A DNA stretch of 64,000 bases from Pilimelia anulata (GCF_014647895.1 NZ_BMQB01000002.1:372001-436000); one strand, 5' to 3'; shown: positions 8,301-17,478, counted from the stretch's first letter. Numbers and translations are program-made. Notes: generated by a model from the letters alone, not told the origin.

Positions 8301-8900
8301 ATGGCCAGTACACCACCGCTGCACAGCCGGGACGGGGAGCGTGGGGCGCCGGGGGGCGACGCGCCGGTGAACAACGGACCGCCCGCGGTACCGCCGGACC
8401 GGCTCTCCACCACCACGACGATGCTGCTCACCGGCCTGATCCCGAAGCCGGTGTTCGTGGACCCGAGCGGCCGGCGGCGGCGGTTCGCCGGGATCGCGCT
8501 GGCGGTGGCGGGCGGCGGCGCCCTGCTGTACGCGGCCACCCTCGGCGCCAGCGTCCTCGGCGGGGACGTGCTGCCCACCTCGGTCCTGCCCCGGGCCTTC
8601 CCGTTCGGCGGCAAGCCGGCCCCGGCCGCCACCGCGACGGCGAGCCCGCGGCCGGCGCCCGGCACCGCCGCCGGCACCGGCGTGCTGCCGACCCGGGCCG
8701 AGCCGTGGCCCGCCCGCCCGCGGGCGACCGCCACCCGCGCGCCCCGGGCCGGGACCACCCCGCGCGCGACCGCCCGGCCGCGGCCCACCCGCACCGCGTC
8801 GCCCCCGGCGGCCACGCCCCGGCCGAGCGCCACCGCGCCCACGACCGCGCCGTCGCCCACCGCCACCGGCCGGCCGGGCCGCCGCGGCGGGCGCTCGTGA
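8301..8900 (+). CDS. Single-pass membrane protein with Pro/Ala/Thr-rich tail
   Basis: A 199-residue protein. Residues about 62-85 form one transmembrane segment (FAGIALAVAGGGALLYAATL), preceded by an Arg-rich stretch, so the N-terminus should be cytoplasmic. The rest is a Pro/Ala/Thr/Arg-rich extracytoplasmic tail with no recognisable domain. The family is not recognised. Its TGA overlaps the GTG of the deacetylase/glycosyltransferase by 4 bp, so the two are co-translated. By analogy with small accessory subunits of exopolysaccharide synthases, it may help export or anchor the polymer; that is inference only. Confidence 0.7.
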   Translation: MASTPPLHSRDGERGAPGGDAPVNNGPPAVPPDRLSTTTTMLLTGLIPKPVFVDPSGRRRRFAGIALAVAGGGALLYAATLGASVLGGDVLPTSVLPRAFPFGGKPAPAATATASPRPAPGTAAGTGVLPTRAEPWPARPRATATRAPRAGTTPRATARPRPTRTASPPAATPRPSATAPTTAPSPTATGRPGRRGGRS

Positions 8901-11308
8901 GCCGCCGCGCCGGCCGCCGGCCGGGCGCCGGCTCCGCGGCGGCCGTGGTCCTGCTGCTCGGCCTGGTCAGCATCCTGCTGGCGCAGGCGTACGTCAGCAA
9001 CAGCTTCAGCCCCGACCACGCCTCGGTCGCGGGGGTGAGCGACGCCGTCCCGGCGCAGATCCGCGCCGGCGGGCCGCTGGTCGACGCGTCCGGCACGCCG
9101 CGGGCGTTCCCGATGCCGCCGCGCACGCTCAGCCTCACCTTCGACGACGGGCCGGACCCCACCTGGACGCCGCCGATCGCCGACGTGCTGCGCAGGCACG
9201 GCGTCCGGGCGACGTTCTTCGTCGTCGGCTCGATGGTGGCCGAGGACCCCGCCCTGCTGCGCCGGCTGCGCGCCGACGGGCACGAGATCGGCATCCACAC
9301 GTTCACCCACCCGGACCTGGGCGCGATGCCGCGGTGGGGGCGGCGGCTCCAGTACAGCCTCACCCAGCTCAGCATCGCCGGGGCGACCGGCGTGACGTCC
9401 GGGCTGTTCCGGCCGCCGTACTCGTCCGGCAACGGCGCGATCGACAACACCACCTGGGAGGTGCTGCGCGACGGCGGCGCCGCCGGCTACCTGTCGGTCC
9501 TGAGCTCGATCGACAGCCGGGACTGGGCCCGGCCCGGCGTCGACCGGATCGTCGCCAACGCCACCCCGCCCGGCGGCGGCAGCGGCATCGTGCTCATGCA
9601 CGACGCCGGCGGCGACCGGTCGCAGACGGTGGCGGCGCTGGACCGGTACCTCACGGCGATGACCGCGGCCGGGTACCGGTTCGTCACCGTCGAGGAGGCG
9701 CTCGCCGCGACCACCCACGCCCGCCCCGGCGCGGCGGCGTTCGTCAGCAACCCCGCCGCCGACCGGACGACCCGGTGGCGCGGGCAGGCGCTCATCCGGG
9801 CGGTGCAGTTCGCCGACTGGACGGTCCGGACGCTGATGATCCTGTTCCTGGTCATCGGCGTGCTGACCGCGGTGCGACTGGCGCTCATGGTCGTCGGCGC
9901 GCTGCGGCACGCCCGGCAGCGCCGGGCGCCCGCCTGGCGCTGGGGCCCGCCGGTGACCGCGCCGGTGTCGGTGATCGTGCCGGCGTACAACGAGTCGGCC
10001 GGGATCGCCCAGACCGTCCGGTCGCTGGCCGGCGGCGACCACCCGGGCATCGAGGTGGTGGTCGTCGACGACGGCTCCACCGACGACACCGCGGCCGTGG
10101 TCCGCGGGCTCGGGCTGCCCAACGTCCGGCTGGTCACCATCCCGAACGGCGGCAAGGCCAACGCGCTCAACGTCGGCGTCCGGCACGCCGCGCACGACCT
10201 GATCGTCATGGTCGACGGGGACACGGTGTTCGAGTCCGACGCGGTCCGGCACCTCGTCCAGCCGTTCGGCGACCCGCGGGTCGGGGCGGTCGCCGGCAAC
10301 GTCAAGGTCGGCAACCGGGCCAACCTCCTCGCCCGCTGGCAGCACCTGGAGTACGTGATCGGGTTCAACCTCGACCGCCGGGTGTACGACCTGCTCGGCT
10401 GCATGCCGACCGTGCCCGGCGCGATCGGCGCGTACCGCCGGCAGGCCCTGCTGGACACCGGCGGGCTGTCCGAGGACACCCTCGCCGAGGACACCGACCT
10501 CACCATCGCGCTGCTGCGCGCCGGCTGGCGGGTGGTGTACGAGGAGCGGGCCCGGTCCTGGACCGAGGTGCCGACGACCATGCGCCAGCTCTGGGCGCAG
10601 CGGCACCGCTGGTGCTACGGGACCATCCAGGCGCTGTGGAAGCACCGCGCCTCGATCCGGGAGCGCGGGGCGTCCGGCCGGTTCGGCCGGCTCGGCCTGC
10701 CGCTGCTCGCGTTCTTCCAGGTGGTGCTGCCGCTGCTCGCGGTGCTCATCGACGTGCTGGCCGTGGCGGGCTTCCTGCTGTACGACCGGCGGGAGACCGC
10801 GATCGCCTGGCTGGCCATGCTCGCCGTGCAGGTCGTCACCGCCGCGGTCGCGCTGCGGCTGGACCGGGAGCCGATGCGCGCGCTGTGGGCGCTGCCGTTG
10901 CAGCAGGTCGCGTACCGGCAGCTCACCTACCTGGTGGTCATCCGGTCGGTGACGACCGCGATCAGCGGCGCCCGGCTGCGCTGGCAGACGCTGCGCCGGG
11001 CGGGCAGCGCGGCGATGTCGGCGGGCGACGGGGCGAGCATCCCCGGCCAGCGCCCCGCCCCGGCCGCCGACCCGCTCGCCGGTCCGCCGCACGGCGGACC
11101 GCCGGCCGGGCGGGCGTACGAGGGGCCGCCGGCCGGTCCGGCGTACGGAGCCGGGCCGACGTACGACCGGCCCGTCGCGGGGCGGGCGGCGGCCCGGGTC
11201 GGGCTGCCGCCGGGGCACCGGGCCGTGGGCGGGACCGCGCGGGTCGGCGGGCACCGGGCGGCCGCGCCCGGCCCGGGCGAGCACGCCCCGCCGGCCCGCC
11301 ACCGCTGA
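8897..11308 (+). CDS. Bifunctional polysaccharide deacetylase / family 2 glycosyltransferase
   Basis: An 803-residue membrane enzyme predicted to make a beta-linked N-acetylhexosamine polymer and to remove acetyl groups. After one N-terminal membrane segment comes an extracellular NodB domain: TFDDGPD near residue 82, HTFTHPD near 136, RPPY near 172, SRDW near 206 and LMHD near 233. A second membrane segment (305-335) leads to a cytoplasmic GT2 domain with DDGSTDDT near 392, DGDT near 440, EDTD near 533 and QRHRW near 568, as in processive synthases. C-terminal membrane helices follow, then a Pro/Gly/Ala tail of about 100 residues. PgaC/IcaA-type chemistry is likely; the exact sugar is unknown. 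Confidence 0.9.
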   Translation: MSRRAGRRPGAGSAAAVVLLLGLVSILLAQAYVSNSFSPDHASVAGVSDAVPAQIRAGGPLVDASGTPRAFPMPPRTLSLTFDDGPDPTWTPPIADVLRRHGVRATFFVVGSMVAEDPALLRRLRADGHEIGIHTFTHPDLGAMPRWGRRLQYSLTQLSIAGATGVTSGLFRPPYSSGNGAIDNTTWEVLRDGGAAGYLSVLSSIDSRDWARPGVDRIVANATPPGGGSGIVLMHDAGGDRSQTVAALDRYLTAMTAAGYRFVTVEEALAATTHARPGAAAFVSNPAADRTTRWRGQALIRAVQFADWTVRTLMILFLVIGVLTAVRLALMVVGALRHARQRRAPAWRWGPPVTAPVSVIVPAYNESAGIAQTVRSLAGGDHPGIEVVVVDDGSTDDTAAVVRGLGLPNVRLVTIPNGGKANALNVGVRHAAHDLIVMVDGDTVFESDAVRHLVQPFGDPRVGAVAGNVKVGNRANLLARWQHLEYVIGFNLDRRVYDLLGCMPTVPGAIGAYRRQALLDTGGLSEDTLAEDTDLTIALLRAGWRVVYEERARSWTEVPTTMRQLWAQRHRWCYGTIQALWKHRASIRERGASGRFGRLGLPLLAFFQVVLPLLAVLIDVLAVAGFLLYDRRETAIAWLAMLAVQVVTAAVALRLDREPMRALWALPLQQVAYRQLTYLVVIRSVTTAISGARLRWQTLRRAGSAAMSAGDGASIPGQRPAPAADPLAGPPHGGPPAGRAYEGPPAGPAYGAGPTYDRPVAGRAAARVGLPPGHRAVGGTARVGGHRAAAPGPGEHAPPARHR

Positions 11309-11366
11309 CCGCCGCGCCACCGCCACCGCGCGGGCGGCTCGGTGATCACCGGCGGGGGCGGGCCGC

Positions 11367-11372
11367 TACCGT
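11367..11372 (+). promoter_or_regulatory. -10 element TACCGT, leaderless start of azlC
   Basis: TACCGT lies 6 bases before GTG 11379, and no ribosome binding site is present. Confidence 0.55.
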
Positions 11373-11378
11373 GGGGCC

Positions 11379-12074
11379 GTGACCAGCGCCGCCGCCGACC
11401 GCGCCCTCCGCCGGGACGCCCTCGCCCTCGCCGGCGCGGTCACCGTCATCGGGGTGTCGTTCGGCGCGATCGCCGTCGCCAACGGCCTGCCGGGCTGGCT
11501 CGCCTGCCTGATGTCGGCGACGGTGTTCGCCGGCGGGGCGCAGTTCATGGCGGTCGGGCTGCTCGGCGCGGGCAGCCCGGTGGCCGCGGTCCTCGCCGGG
11601 CTGCTGCTCAACGCCCGGCACCTGCCGTTCGGCCTGGCCATCGGCGGGGTGATCGGCGCCGGCCGGGGCCGCCGGCTGCTCGGCAGCCACCTGCTGCTGG
11701 ACGAGTCGGTCGCGTTCGCCCTCGCCCGGCCGGACCCGGCCGCGCGGCGGCGGGCGTACTGGCTGGTCGGCGGGCTGCTGTTCGCCGGCTGGAACCTCGG
11801 CACGCTGGCCGGCGTGCTGCTCGGCGGCGCCACCGGCGACCCGGCCGCGCTCGGCCTGGACGCCGCGTTCCCGGCCGGGCTGCTGGCGCTGCTGCTGCCC
11901 GCGCTGACCGACCGGGCCACCCGGCTCGTCGCCGGGGCCGGCGCGGCGCTCGCGGTGGTGGCGACGCCGTGGCTGCCCGCCGGCCTGCCGGTGCTGCTCG
12001 CGCTGGTCGCCCTCGCCGCCTGGCCGTGGCTGCGCCGCCGCGCGCTGCCCGCCGCGGACGGGGAGGCCGGGTGA
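11379..12074 (+). CDS. azlC: Branched-chain amino acid exporter, AzlC/BrnF subunit
   Basis: Large subunit of the two-part AzlCD (BrnFE) exporter for Leu, Ile, Val and sometimes Met, in the plasma membrane. The 231 residues contain about six hydrophobic segments and the AzlC signature GVSFGAIAVANGLPGW near residue 25, then SATVFAGGAQF and LLNARHLPFGL near residues 48 and 75. The stop overlaps the start of azlD by 4 bp, as expected for subunits made in equal amounts. Confidence 0.92.
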   Translation: MTSAAADRALRRDALALAGAVTVIGVSFGAIAVANGLPGWLACLMSATVFAGGAQFMAVGLLGAGSPVAAVLAGLLLNARHLPFGLAIGGVIGAGRGRRLLGSHLLLDESVAFALARPDPAARRRAYWLVGGLLFAGWNLGTLAGVLLGGATGDPAALGLDAAFPAGLLALLLPALTDRATRLVAGAGAALAVVATPWLPAGLPVLLALVALAAWPWLRRRALPAADGEAG

Positions 12075-12382
12075 TCGCGCTCGCGGTGGTGCTGGCGCTG
12101 GCCGCCGGCACGTACGGGTTCCGGCTCGCCGGGGTGCTGCTGCGCGACCGGCTGGACCTGCCGGAGCCGGCCCGGCGGCTGCTGCCGGTCGCGGCGGCGG
12201 TGCTGCTCGCGGCGCTGGCGGCGACGGCGGCGCTCACCGAGGGCGGCGCGCTGGCCGGCGCGGCCCGGCCGGCCGGGGTGCTGGTGGGGCTGCTGCTGGC
12301 GTGGCGGCGGGCGCCGTTCGTGCTGGTCGTGGTCGCCGCGGCGGCCACCGCGGCCCTGCTCCGCCTGGCCGGCGTGCCCTAG
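12071..12382 (+). CDS. azlD: Branched-chain amino acid exporter, AzlD/BrnE subunit
   Basis: Small partner of AzlC, 103 residues with about four membrane helices. TYGFRLAGVLLRDR near residue 15 and RRLLPVAAAVLLAAL near 40 match the AzlD pattern, in which a polar Arg-containing segment follows the first helix. GTG 12071 overlaps the azlC stop. No regulator of the Lrp type lies nearby. Confidence 0.9.
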   Translation: MIALAVVLALAAGTYGFRLAGVLLRDRLDLPEPARRLLPVAAAVLLAALAATAALTEGGALAGAARPAGVLVGLLLAWRRAPFVLVVVAAAATAALLRLAGVP

Positions 12383-12439
12383 CCCGGTGGCCTGGCCCGG
12401 CGCTCCCGGCGCGGCCAGCCGACCGGGGCGGCCCCGGGC

Positions 12440-12461
12440 CCGGCGGGTGCGCACCCGCCGG
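12440..12461. terminator. Bidirectional terminator between azlD and DUF3043 gene
   Basis: A perfect 22-base palindrome (11-bp arms, no spacer) sits 6 bases from the DUF3043 stop, between convergent genes. More GC-rich inverted repeats precede it. Confidence 0.6.
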
Positions 12462-12467
12462 AGCGGG

Positions 12468-13094
12468 TCAGACGTGCTCGCCGAGGTCCACCCGCGGGGA
12501 CGGCATCCGCATCCGGCGGAACGTCAGCCCGCGCATGATGCCGTAGAACATCAGGCCGCCGACCCGCTGCGTGGTCTGGGGGAACTCCGCCCGCACCCGC
12601 TTGCCGATCCGGCGGGCGATCAGGACGCTGTCCAGCACGACCGCGAGCGCCAGCGCCAGCCAGACGTAGTTGGCGATGACCTGGACGATCAGCGGCATCT
12701 GCGTGGACGAGCCGATCAGCACCAGCAGCGCGCCGCCGAAGAACCAGGTGCCGGCCGTCCGCCGGGCGTCGACCAGGTCGCGGACCAGGGCCCGCTCGGG
12801 GCCGCGGTCGCGGGCGGTGAGGTACCGGTCGTCGCCGCGCCGCATCCCGGCCATCGCCTCGGCGCGCTGCTCCTTGCGCCGCTCCCGGGAGCGGCGCAAG
12901 GCCTCCTTGCGGTCGCCGGGCGGGGGCTCGGCGGGCCGGCGCTTCTGCGCCTCGGCCCGCTTCGGCGTGGCCACCCCCAGCTCCCGCTTGCTCGGCGTGT
13001 ACCCCTTGGGCGCGGGGCCGCCGTCGGCCGGCGCCGCCTCGGCGGCGGGCTCGGCGTCCGGGGCGGGGGACGGGCGGCGAAACAGTGACGGCAC
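12468..13094 (-). CDS. DUF3043 family membrane protein
   Basis: A 208-residue actinobacterial protein of unknown role. The N-terminal half is charged and Pro/Ala-rich, with KGYTPSKRELGVATPKRAE near residue 30, typical of DUF3043. RRGDDRYLTARDRGPERALVRD near residue 85 precedes two membrane helices (about 115-135 and 140-160). The C-terminal end is again Arg-rich and probably cytoplasmic. It is transcribed from its own leaderless promoter, downstream of and codirectional with murA. Confidence 0.88.
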   Translation of the reverse strand: MPSLFRRPSPAPDAEPAAEAAPADGGPAPKGYTPSKRELGVATPKRAEAQKRRPAEPPPGDRKEALRRSRERRKEQRAEAMAGMRRGDDRYLTARDRGPERALVRDLVDARRTAGTWFFGGALLVLIGSSTQMPLIVQVIANYVWLALALAVVLDSVLIARRIGKRVRAEFPQTTQRVGGLMFYGIMRGLTFRRMRMPSPRVDLGEHV

Positions 13095-13101
13095 GCGAAG
13101 A

Positions 13102-13107
13102 AGGGTA
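13102..13107 (-). promoter_or_regulatory. -10 element TACCCT, leaderless start of DUF3043 gene
   Basis: TACCCT lies 7 bases before the GTG at 13094. Confidence 0.5.
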
Positions 13108-13136
13108 GCCGGGGCGGGCCCGCCCCGGCCAACCGG

Positions 13137-14516
13137 CTACGGGCGCTCGGCCGCCGCGCCGAGCGCGGCGAGCTTGGCCTCGAAGTCCTCGTACCCGCGG
13201 TTGATCAGATCCACCCCGTACACCCGGGAGGTGCCCTCGGCCGCGAGCGCGGCGATGAGGTGGCTGAACCCGGCCCGCAGGTCCGGGATGACCAGGTCGG
13301 CGGCGTACAGCTTGCTCGGCCCGGCGATCACCGCGGAGTGGTGGAAGTTGCGCCGCCCGAACCGGCACGGGGTGCCGCCGAGGCAGTTGCGGTACGTCTG
13401 GATCGTCGCGCCCATCGTGTTCAGCGCGGTGGTGTAGCCGAGCCGCTGCTCGTACACGGTCTCGTGCACGATCGACAGCCCGCGGGCCTGGGTCAGCGCG
13501 ACCACCAGCGGCTGCTGCCAGTCGGTCATGAAGCCCGGGTGCACGCCGGTCTCCAGCGCCACCGCGCGCAGCTCGTCGCCGGGGTGCCAGAACCGGATGC
13601 CGCCCTCGTGGCCGGGCCGCCCGTCCCGGGCGGGGGCGGGGTCGGTGATCTCGAACGCGCCGCCGACCGAGCGGAAGATGTTCAGGAAGGTGCCCATGTC
13701 GGCCTGGCGGGCGCCGACCACCTCGACCTCGCCGCCGGTGGCGAGCGCGGCGGCGCCCCAGCTCGCGGCCTCGATCCGGTCGGGGATGGGCCGGTGGGCG
13801 TACCCGGCCAGCCGCGGCACGCCCTCGATCTCGATCACCCGCGAGGTGTGCACGTTGATGATCGCGCCCATCTTCTGCAGCACGCAGATGAGGTCGATGA
13901 TCTCCGGCTCGACGGCCGCGTTGCGCAGCTCGGTCACGCCCTCGGCGCGGACCGCGGTCAGCAGCACCTGCTCGGTGGCGCCGACGCTCGGGTACGGCAG
14001 CTCCAGCTTCGTGCCGCGCAGCCCGTCCGGCGCGGCCAGGTGCAGGCCGCCGGGGGTCTTCTCGATCACCGCGCCGAACTGGCGCAGCGCGTGCAGGTGG
14101 AAGTCGATCGGCCGCGGCCCGATGTGGCAGCCGCCCAGGTCGGGGATGAACGCGTGGCCGAGCCGGTGCAGCAGCGGCCCACAGAACAGGATCGGGATCC
14201 GGCTGGACCCGGCGTGCACGTTGATCTCGTCGACGTGCGCGCTCTCCACGTTCGCCGGGTCGAAGACCAGCTCGCCGGGCTCGATGCCGTCGCTGACCCG
14301 GACGCCGTGCAGCTCCAGCAGCCCGCGGACCACCTCGACGTCGCGGATGGCCGGGACGTCGTACAGCCGGCTGACGCCCTCGCCGAGCAGCGTCGCCACC
14401 ATCGCCTTGGAGACGAGGTTCTTGGCGCCGCGGACCCGGATCGTGCCCTGCAGCGGCGTGCCGCCGCGGACGACGAGGACATCGGTCTCGGAGGTCGGCT
14501 GGACGGGCTCGCTCAC
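13137..14516 (-). CDS. murA: UDP-N-acetylglucosamine 1-carboxyvinyltransferase
   Basis: Transfers enolpyruvate from PEP to UDP-GlcNAc, the first committed step of peptidoglycan synthesis, in the cytosol. The 459 residues cover both inside-out barrel domains. The N-terminal GAKNLVSKAM block binds substrate, and GGCHIGPRPIDFH near residue 110 holds the active-site Cys that is the fosfomycin target. DWQQPLVVALTQARG is near 330. GTG 14514-14516 is preferred to the upstream GTG at 14523-14525 because GAGG lies 8 bases before it. A candidate promoter is about 155 bases upstream, giving an untranslated leader. Confidence 0.93.
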   Translation of the reverse strand: MSEPVQPTSETDVLVVRGGTPLQGTIRVRGAKNLVSKAMVATLLGEGVSRLYDVPAIRDVEVVRGLLELHGVRVSDGIEPGELVFDPANVESAHVDEINVHAGSSRIPILFCGPLLHRLGHAFIPDLGGCHIGPRPIDFHLHALRQFGAVIEKTPGGLHLAAPDGLRGTKLELPYPSVGATEQVLLTAVRAEGVTELRNAAVEPEIIDLICVLQKMGAIINVHTSRVIEIEGVPRLAGYAHRPIPDRIEAASWGAAALATGGEVEVVGARQADMGTFLNIFRSVGGAFEITDPAPARDGRPGHEGGIRFWHPGDELRAVALETGVHPGFMTDWQQPLVVALTQARGLSIVHETVYEQRLGYTTALNTMGATIQTYRNCLGGTPCRFGRRNFHHSAVIAGPSKLYAADLVIPDLRAGFSHLIAALAAEGTSRVYGVDLINRGYEDFEAKLAALGAAAERP

Positions 14517-14670
14517 GCGGGTCACCTCACTGGTATGGCCCGGGTACGGCCGGGCCGGGGGGAGCCGCCGCGGGCGTCGGGGAGGCGCCGCCGCGGGGAT
14601 CGGGGGAAGCTGTCCACTTCAACGCGGACATTGGCTTCAACCCGGAATCGGCCATATCCACGCTCACGGC

Positions 14671-14676
14671 AGCATA
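14671..14676 (-). promoter_or_regulatory. Candidate -10 (TATGCT) for murA
   Basis: TATGCT on the minus strand between nadA and murA predicts a leader of about 150 bases. The leader holds two GTTGAAG direct repeats about 18 bases apart (14610-14640), which could be a regulatory site. No -35 match is evident. Confidence 0.35.
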
Positions 14677-14782
14677 GCCCCGCCCCGCCGCACCCGCAGG
14701 TGCCGGACGGCCCGATTGCGCTGGTCAGTCGGGTCGGCCGGGGCGGCGGGCGCACCCGGCCGGGGTCGTTCACCCGGCTCGA

Positions 14783-16087
14783 CTACGGGAGGGCAAGCAT
14801 CCGATCCAGGGCAAGCCTGGCATTACGGGCGGTGTCCGGGTCGACTGTGATCTGGTTCACCACCCGGCCGGCGACCAGCTCCTCCAGCGCCCAGACCAGG
14901 TGCGGCAGGTCGATCCGGTTCATCGTCGAGCAGTAGCAGACCGCCCGGTCCAGGAACATGACCCGCTTGTCGGGGTGCGCGTTCGCCAGCCGCCGGACCA
15001 GGTTCAGCTCGGTGCCGACCGCCCAGGCCGAGCCCGCCGGCGCCGCCTCGATCGTCCGGATGATGAACTCCGTCGAGCCGACCAGGTCGGCCGCGCGGAC
15101 CACCTCGTGCCGGCACTCGGGGTGGACCAGCACGTTCACGCCGGGCACCCGGTCCCGGACCTCGCGCACGCTGTCCAGGGTGAACCGCCCGTGCACCGAG
15201 CAGTGCCCGCGCCACAGGATCATCCGCGCGCCGCGCAGCTCGCCGGGCGTCCGCCCGCCGCCGGGCTTGTGCGGGTCGTACAGCACGCAGTCGTCCAGCC
15301 CGAAGCCCAGTTCCAGCACCGCGGTGTTGCGGCCGAGGTGCTGGTCGGGCAGGAACAGCACCCGCTCGCCCCGCTCGTACGCCCAGTCCAGCGCGCGCTT
15401 CGCGTTCGAGCTGGTGCACACCACGCCGCCGTGCCGGCCGACGAAGCCCTTGATGTCGGCGGAGGAGTTCATGTACGTCACCGGGACCAGCCCGTCGGTC
15501 AGCCCGGCGTCGGCCAGCGTCTCCCACGCCGTCTCGACCTGCCCCAGCCCGGCCATGTCGGCCATCGAGCAGCCGGCGGCCAGGTCCGGCAGCACGACCT
15601 TCTGCTCGGGCCCGGTGAGGATGTCGGCGCTCTCGGCCATGAAGTGCACGCCGCAGAACACGATGTACTCCGCGGCCGGGCGGGCCGCCGCGTCCCGGGC
15701 CAGCTTGAACGAGTCGCCGGTCACGTCCGCGAACCGGATCACCTCGTCCCGCTGGTAGTGGTGGCCCAGGATGAACGCGCGGTCGCCCAGCGCCGCCCGG
15801 GCCGCCGTGGCCCGGGCCACCAGGTCGGGGTCGCTCGGCGGCGGCAGCTCGCCGGGGCAGTCGACGCCGCGCTCGCTGGCCGGGTCGGCGCCGCGGCCGA
15901 GCAGCAGCAGGGCGAGCGGGGTCGCGGCCGGCTCGGCCCAGCCGGCCGGGCGCGCGGTGGCGGTCGCCGTGGCGGCGGTACCGGCGGTCGACGCGGCGGC
16001 GGCCGGGGCGGCGGCGACCGGGCTGGCGGTGGCCGCCGGGGTGCCGCCGGCGGTGGGGGCGCTGGGGGTGGGCGTCACGCGATCCAT
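14783..16087 (-). CDS. nadA: Quinolinate synthase
   Basis: Condenses iminoaspartate with dihydroxyacetone phosphate to quinolinate in NAD synthesis, using a [4Fe-4S] cluster. Conserved blocks include AFILGHHYQRDEVIRFAD, FCGVHFMAESADIL (first cluster Cys), TYMNSSADIKGF, HPECRHEVV (second Cys) and CYCSTMNRI (third Cys region). The 434-residue protein has an extra N-terminal stretch of about 50 residues that is nearly all Ala/Thr/Pro/Gly, not needed for the fold. ATG 16085-16087 is used; GTG 16078 is an alternative. nadB and nadC are not adjacent. Confidence 0.92.
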   Translation of the reverse strand: MDRVTPTPSAPTAGGTPAATASPVAAAPAAAASTAGTAATATATARPAGWAEPAATPLALLLLGRGADPASERGVDCPGELPPPSDPDLVARATAARAALGDRAFILGHHYQRDEVIRFADVTGDSFKLARDAAARPAAEYIVFCGVHFMAESADILTGPEQKVVLPDLAAGCSMADMAGLGQVETAWETLADAGLTDGLVPVTYMNSSADIKGFVGRHGGVVCTSSNAKRALDWAYERGERVLFLPDQHLGRNTAVLELGFGLDDCVLYDPHKPGGGRTPGELRGARMILWRGHCSVHGRFTLDSVREVRDRVPGVNVLVHPECRHEVVRAADLVGSTEFIIRTIEAAPAGSAWAVGTELNLVRRLANAHPDKRVMFLDRAVCYCSTMNRIDLPHLVWALEELVAGRVVNQITVDPDTARNARLALDRMLALP

Positions 16088-16278
16088 CGTCGCACGCGCC
16101 CGGGGGCACCGACCACGTGCCGTGGCGCACCCCGACCGGACGGCCGACGGCAACCCCGCCCGCCCCCGATCCCCACCCGGCGGCGGGCACGCCCGGGCGG
16201 CCGGCGGCGGGTCGGCGGCATGATGGGGTCGGCCGGAAGCGGGTGGCGGCGCCGCGGGCGCCGGGGGAGGGGTGGCGC

Positions 16279-17427
16279 GTGCGCGTCCTGGTCTGTCCGG
16301 ACAAGTTCTCCGGCACCCTGACCGCCGCCGCGGCGGCCGCCGCCATCGCCGCCGGCTGGGCCGCCGCCCGCCCCGGCGACGCGGTCGCCGTGGCGCCGCT
16401 GGCCGACGGCGGGCCGGGCTTCGTCGACGCGCTCGCCCCGGCGGTGGGCGGGCGGCGGCTGCCCGTACCGACGGTCGACCCGCTCGGGCGGCCGGTCACC
16501 GGTGAGATCCTCGTCACCGGCGCGACCGCGTACGTGGAGAGCGCGCACGCCTGCGGCCGGCACCTGCTGCGGTACCGCGAGCGCGACCCGGCCGCCGCCT
16601 CGACGTACGGCGTCGGGGCCCTGCTGGCCGCGGCCGTGACCGCCGGCGCCCGGCGGGTCGTCGTCGGCCTCGGCGGCTCGGGCACCCACGACGTCGGCGC
16701 CGGCCTGCTCGCCGCGCTCGGCGCCGGCCCGCGCGACGCCGCGGGCGCCCCGCTGCCGCCCGGCGGGGCCGCCCTGGCCGCGGCCGCCGCCCTGGCCGGG
16801 CCGCCCCGGCTCGCCGGCCGCCCGCTGGCCGGGATCGCGCTGGTCGGCGCGGCCGACGTCGACAACCCGCTGGTCGGGCCGGCGGGCGCCGCCGCGGTGT
16901 ACGGGCCGCAGAAGGGCCTGCGCCGCCGGGACGTGCCGCGCTTCGACGCCGGGGCCGCCCACCTGGCCGCGCTGCTGGCCGCCGCCCTGCCCGGCTGCCC
17001 GCCCGACCTCGCCGACCGGCCCGGCGCGGGCGCGGCCGGCGGCCTCGGCGCGGCGCTGCTCGCCCTCGGCGGCACGCTCACGCCGGGCGCGGCGCTGGTC
17101 CGCGAGCGGCTCGGGCTGACCGCCCGGATCGCGGCGGCCGACCTGGTGCTCACCGGCGAGGGCTCGGCGGACGCCCAGACCGGCCGGGGGAAGGTGGTGG
17201 CGGACGTGGCGGCCGTCGCCCGGGCGCACGGCGTGCCCTGCGTGGTGCTGGCCGGCCGGGCCGGCGTGTCGGCGGCGGACCTCGGCGTGTCGGCGGTGCA
17301 CAGCCTCACCGAGCGGCTGGGCTCCGCCCGGCGGGCCCGGGCCGGGGCGCGGGCGGGGCTGACCGCCCTGGCGGGGGAGGTCGCCCTCCGGTGGGCCGGG
17401 GTTGGGAATGCGCCCGCGGGCGGCTAG
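16279..17427 (+). CDS. Glycerate kinase, GarK/GlxK family
   Basis: Phosphorylates D-glycerate with ATP and feeds it to central metabolism. The 382 residues begin VRVLVCPDKFSGTLTA, the family hallmark, with PLADGGPGFVDAL near residue 40, GLGGSGTHDVGAGLLAALG near 130 and VLTGEGSADAQTGRGK near 290. The GTG start follows GGGAGGGG. The gene precedes the ErpA-type gene, the same order I recall for the M. tuberculosis Rv2205c-Rv2204c pair. Confidence 0.9.
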   Translation: MRVLVCPDKFSGTLTAAAAAAAIAAGWAAARPGDAVAVAPLADGGPGFVDALAPAVGGRRLPVPTVDPLGRPVTGEILVTGATAYVESAHACGRHLLRYRERDPAAASTYGVGALLAAAVTAGARRVVVGLGGSGTHDVGAGLLAALGAGPRDAAGAPLPPGGAALAAAAALAGPPRLAGRPLAGIALVGAADVDNPLVGPAGAAAVYGPQKGLRRRDVPRFDAGAAHLAALLAAALPGCPPDLADRPGAGAAGGLGAALLALGGTLTPGAALVRERLGLTARIAAADLVLTGEGSADAQTGRGKVVADVAAVARAHGVPCVVLAGRAGVSAADLGVSAVHSLTERLGSARRARAGARAGLTALAGEVALRWAGVGNAPAGG

Positions 17428-17448
17428 CGTTGAGGAAACCGTTCACGC

Positions 17449-17478
17449 AGGGCAGCACCGTACAGGGCAGCACCGTAC
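17449..17478. repeat. 15-bp perfect tandem duplication in the erpA leader
   Basis: AGGGCAGCACCGTAC occurs twice head to tail (17449-17463, 17464-17478), and a degenerate third copy begins near 17499. It lies 55-85 bases before the start of the iron-sulfur protein gene. It may be replication slippage or a paired binding site. Confidence 0.7.
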
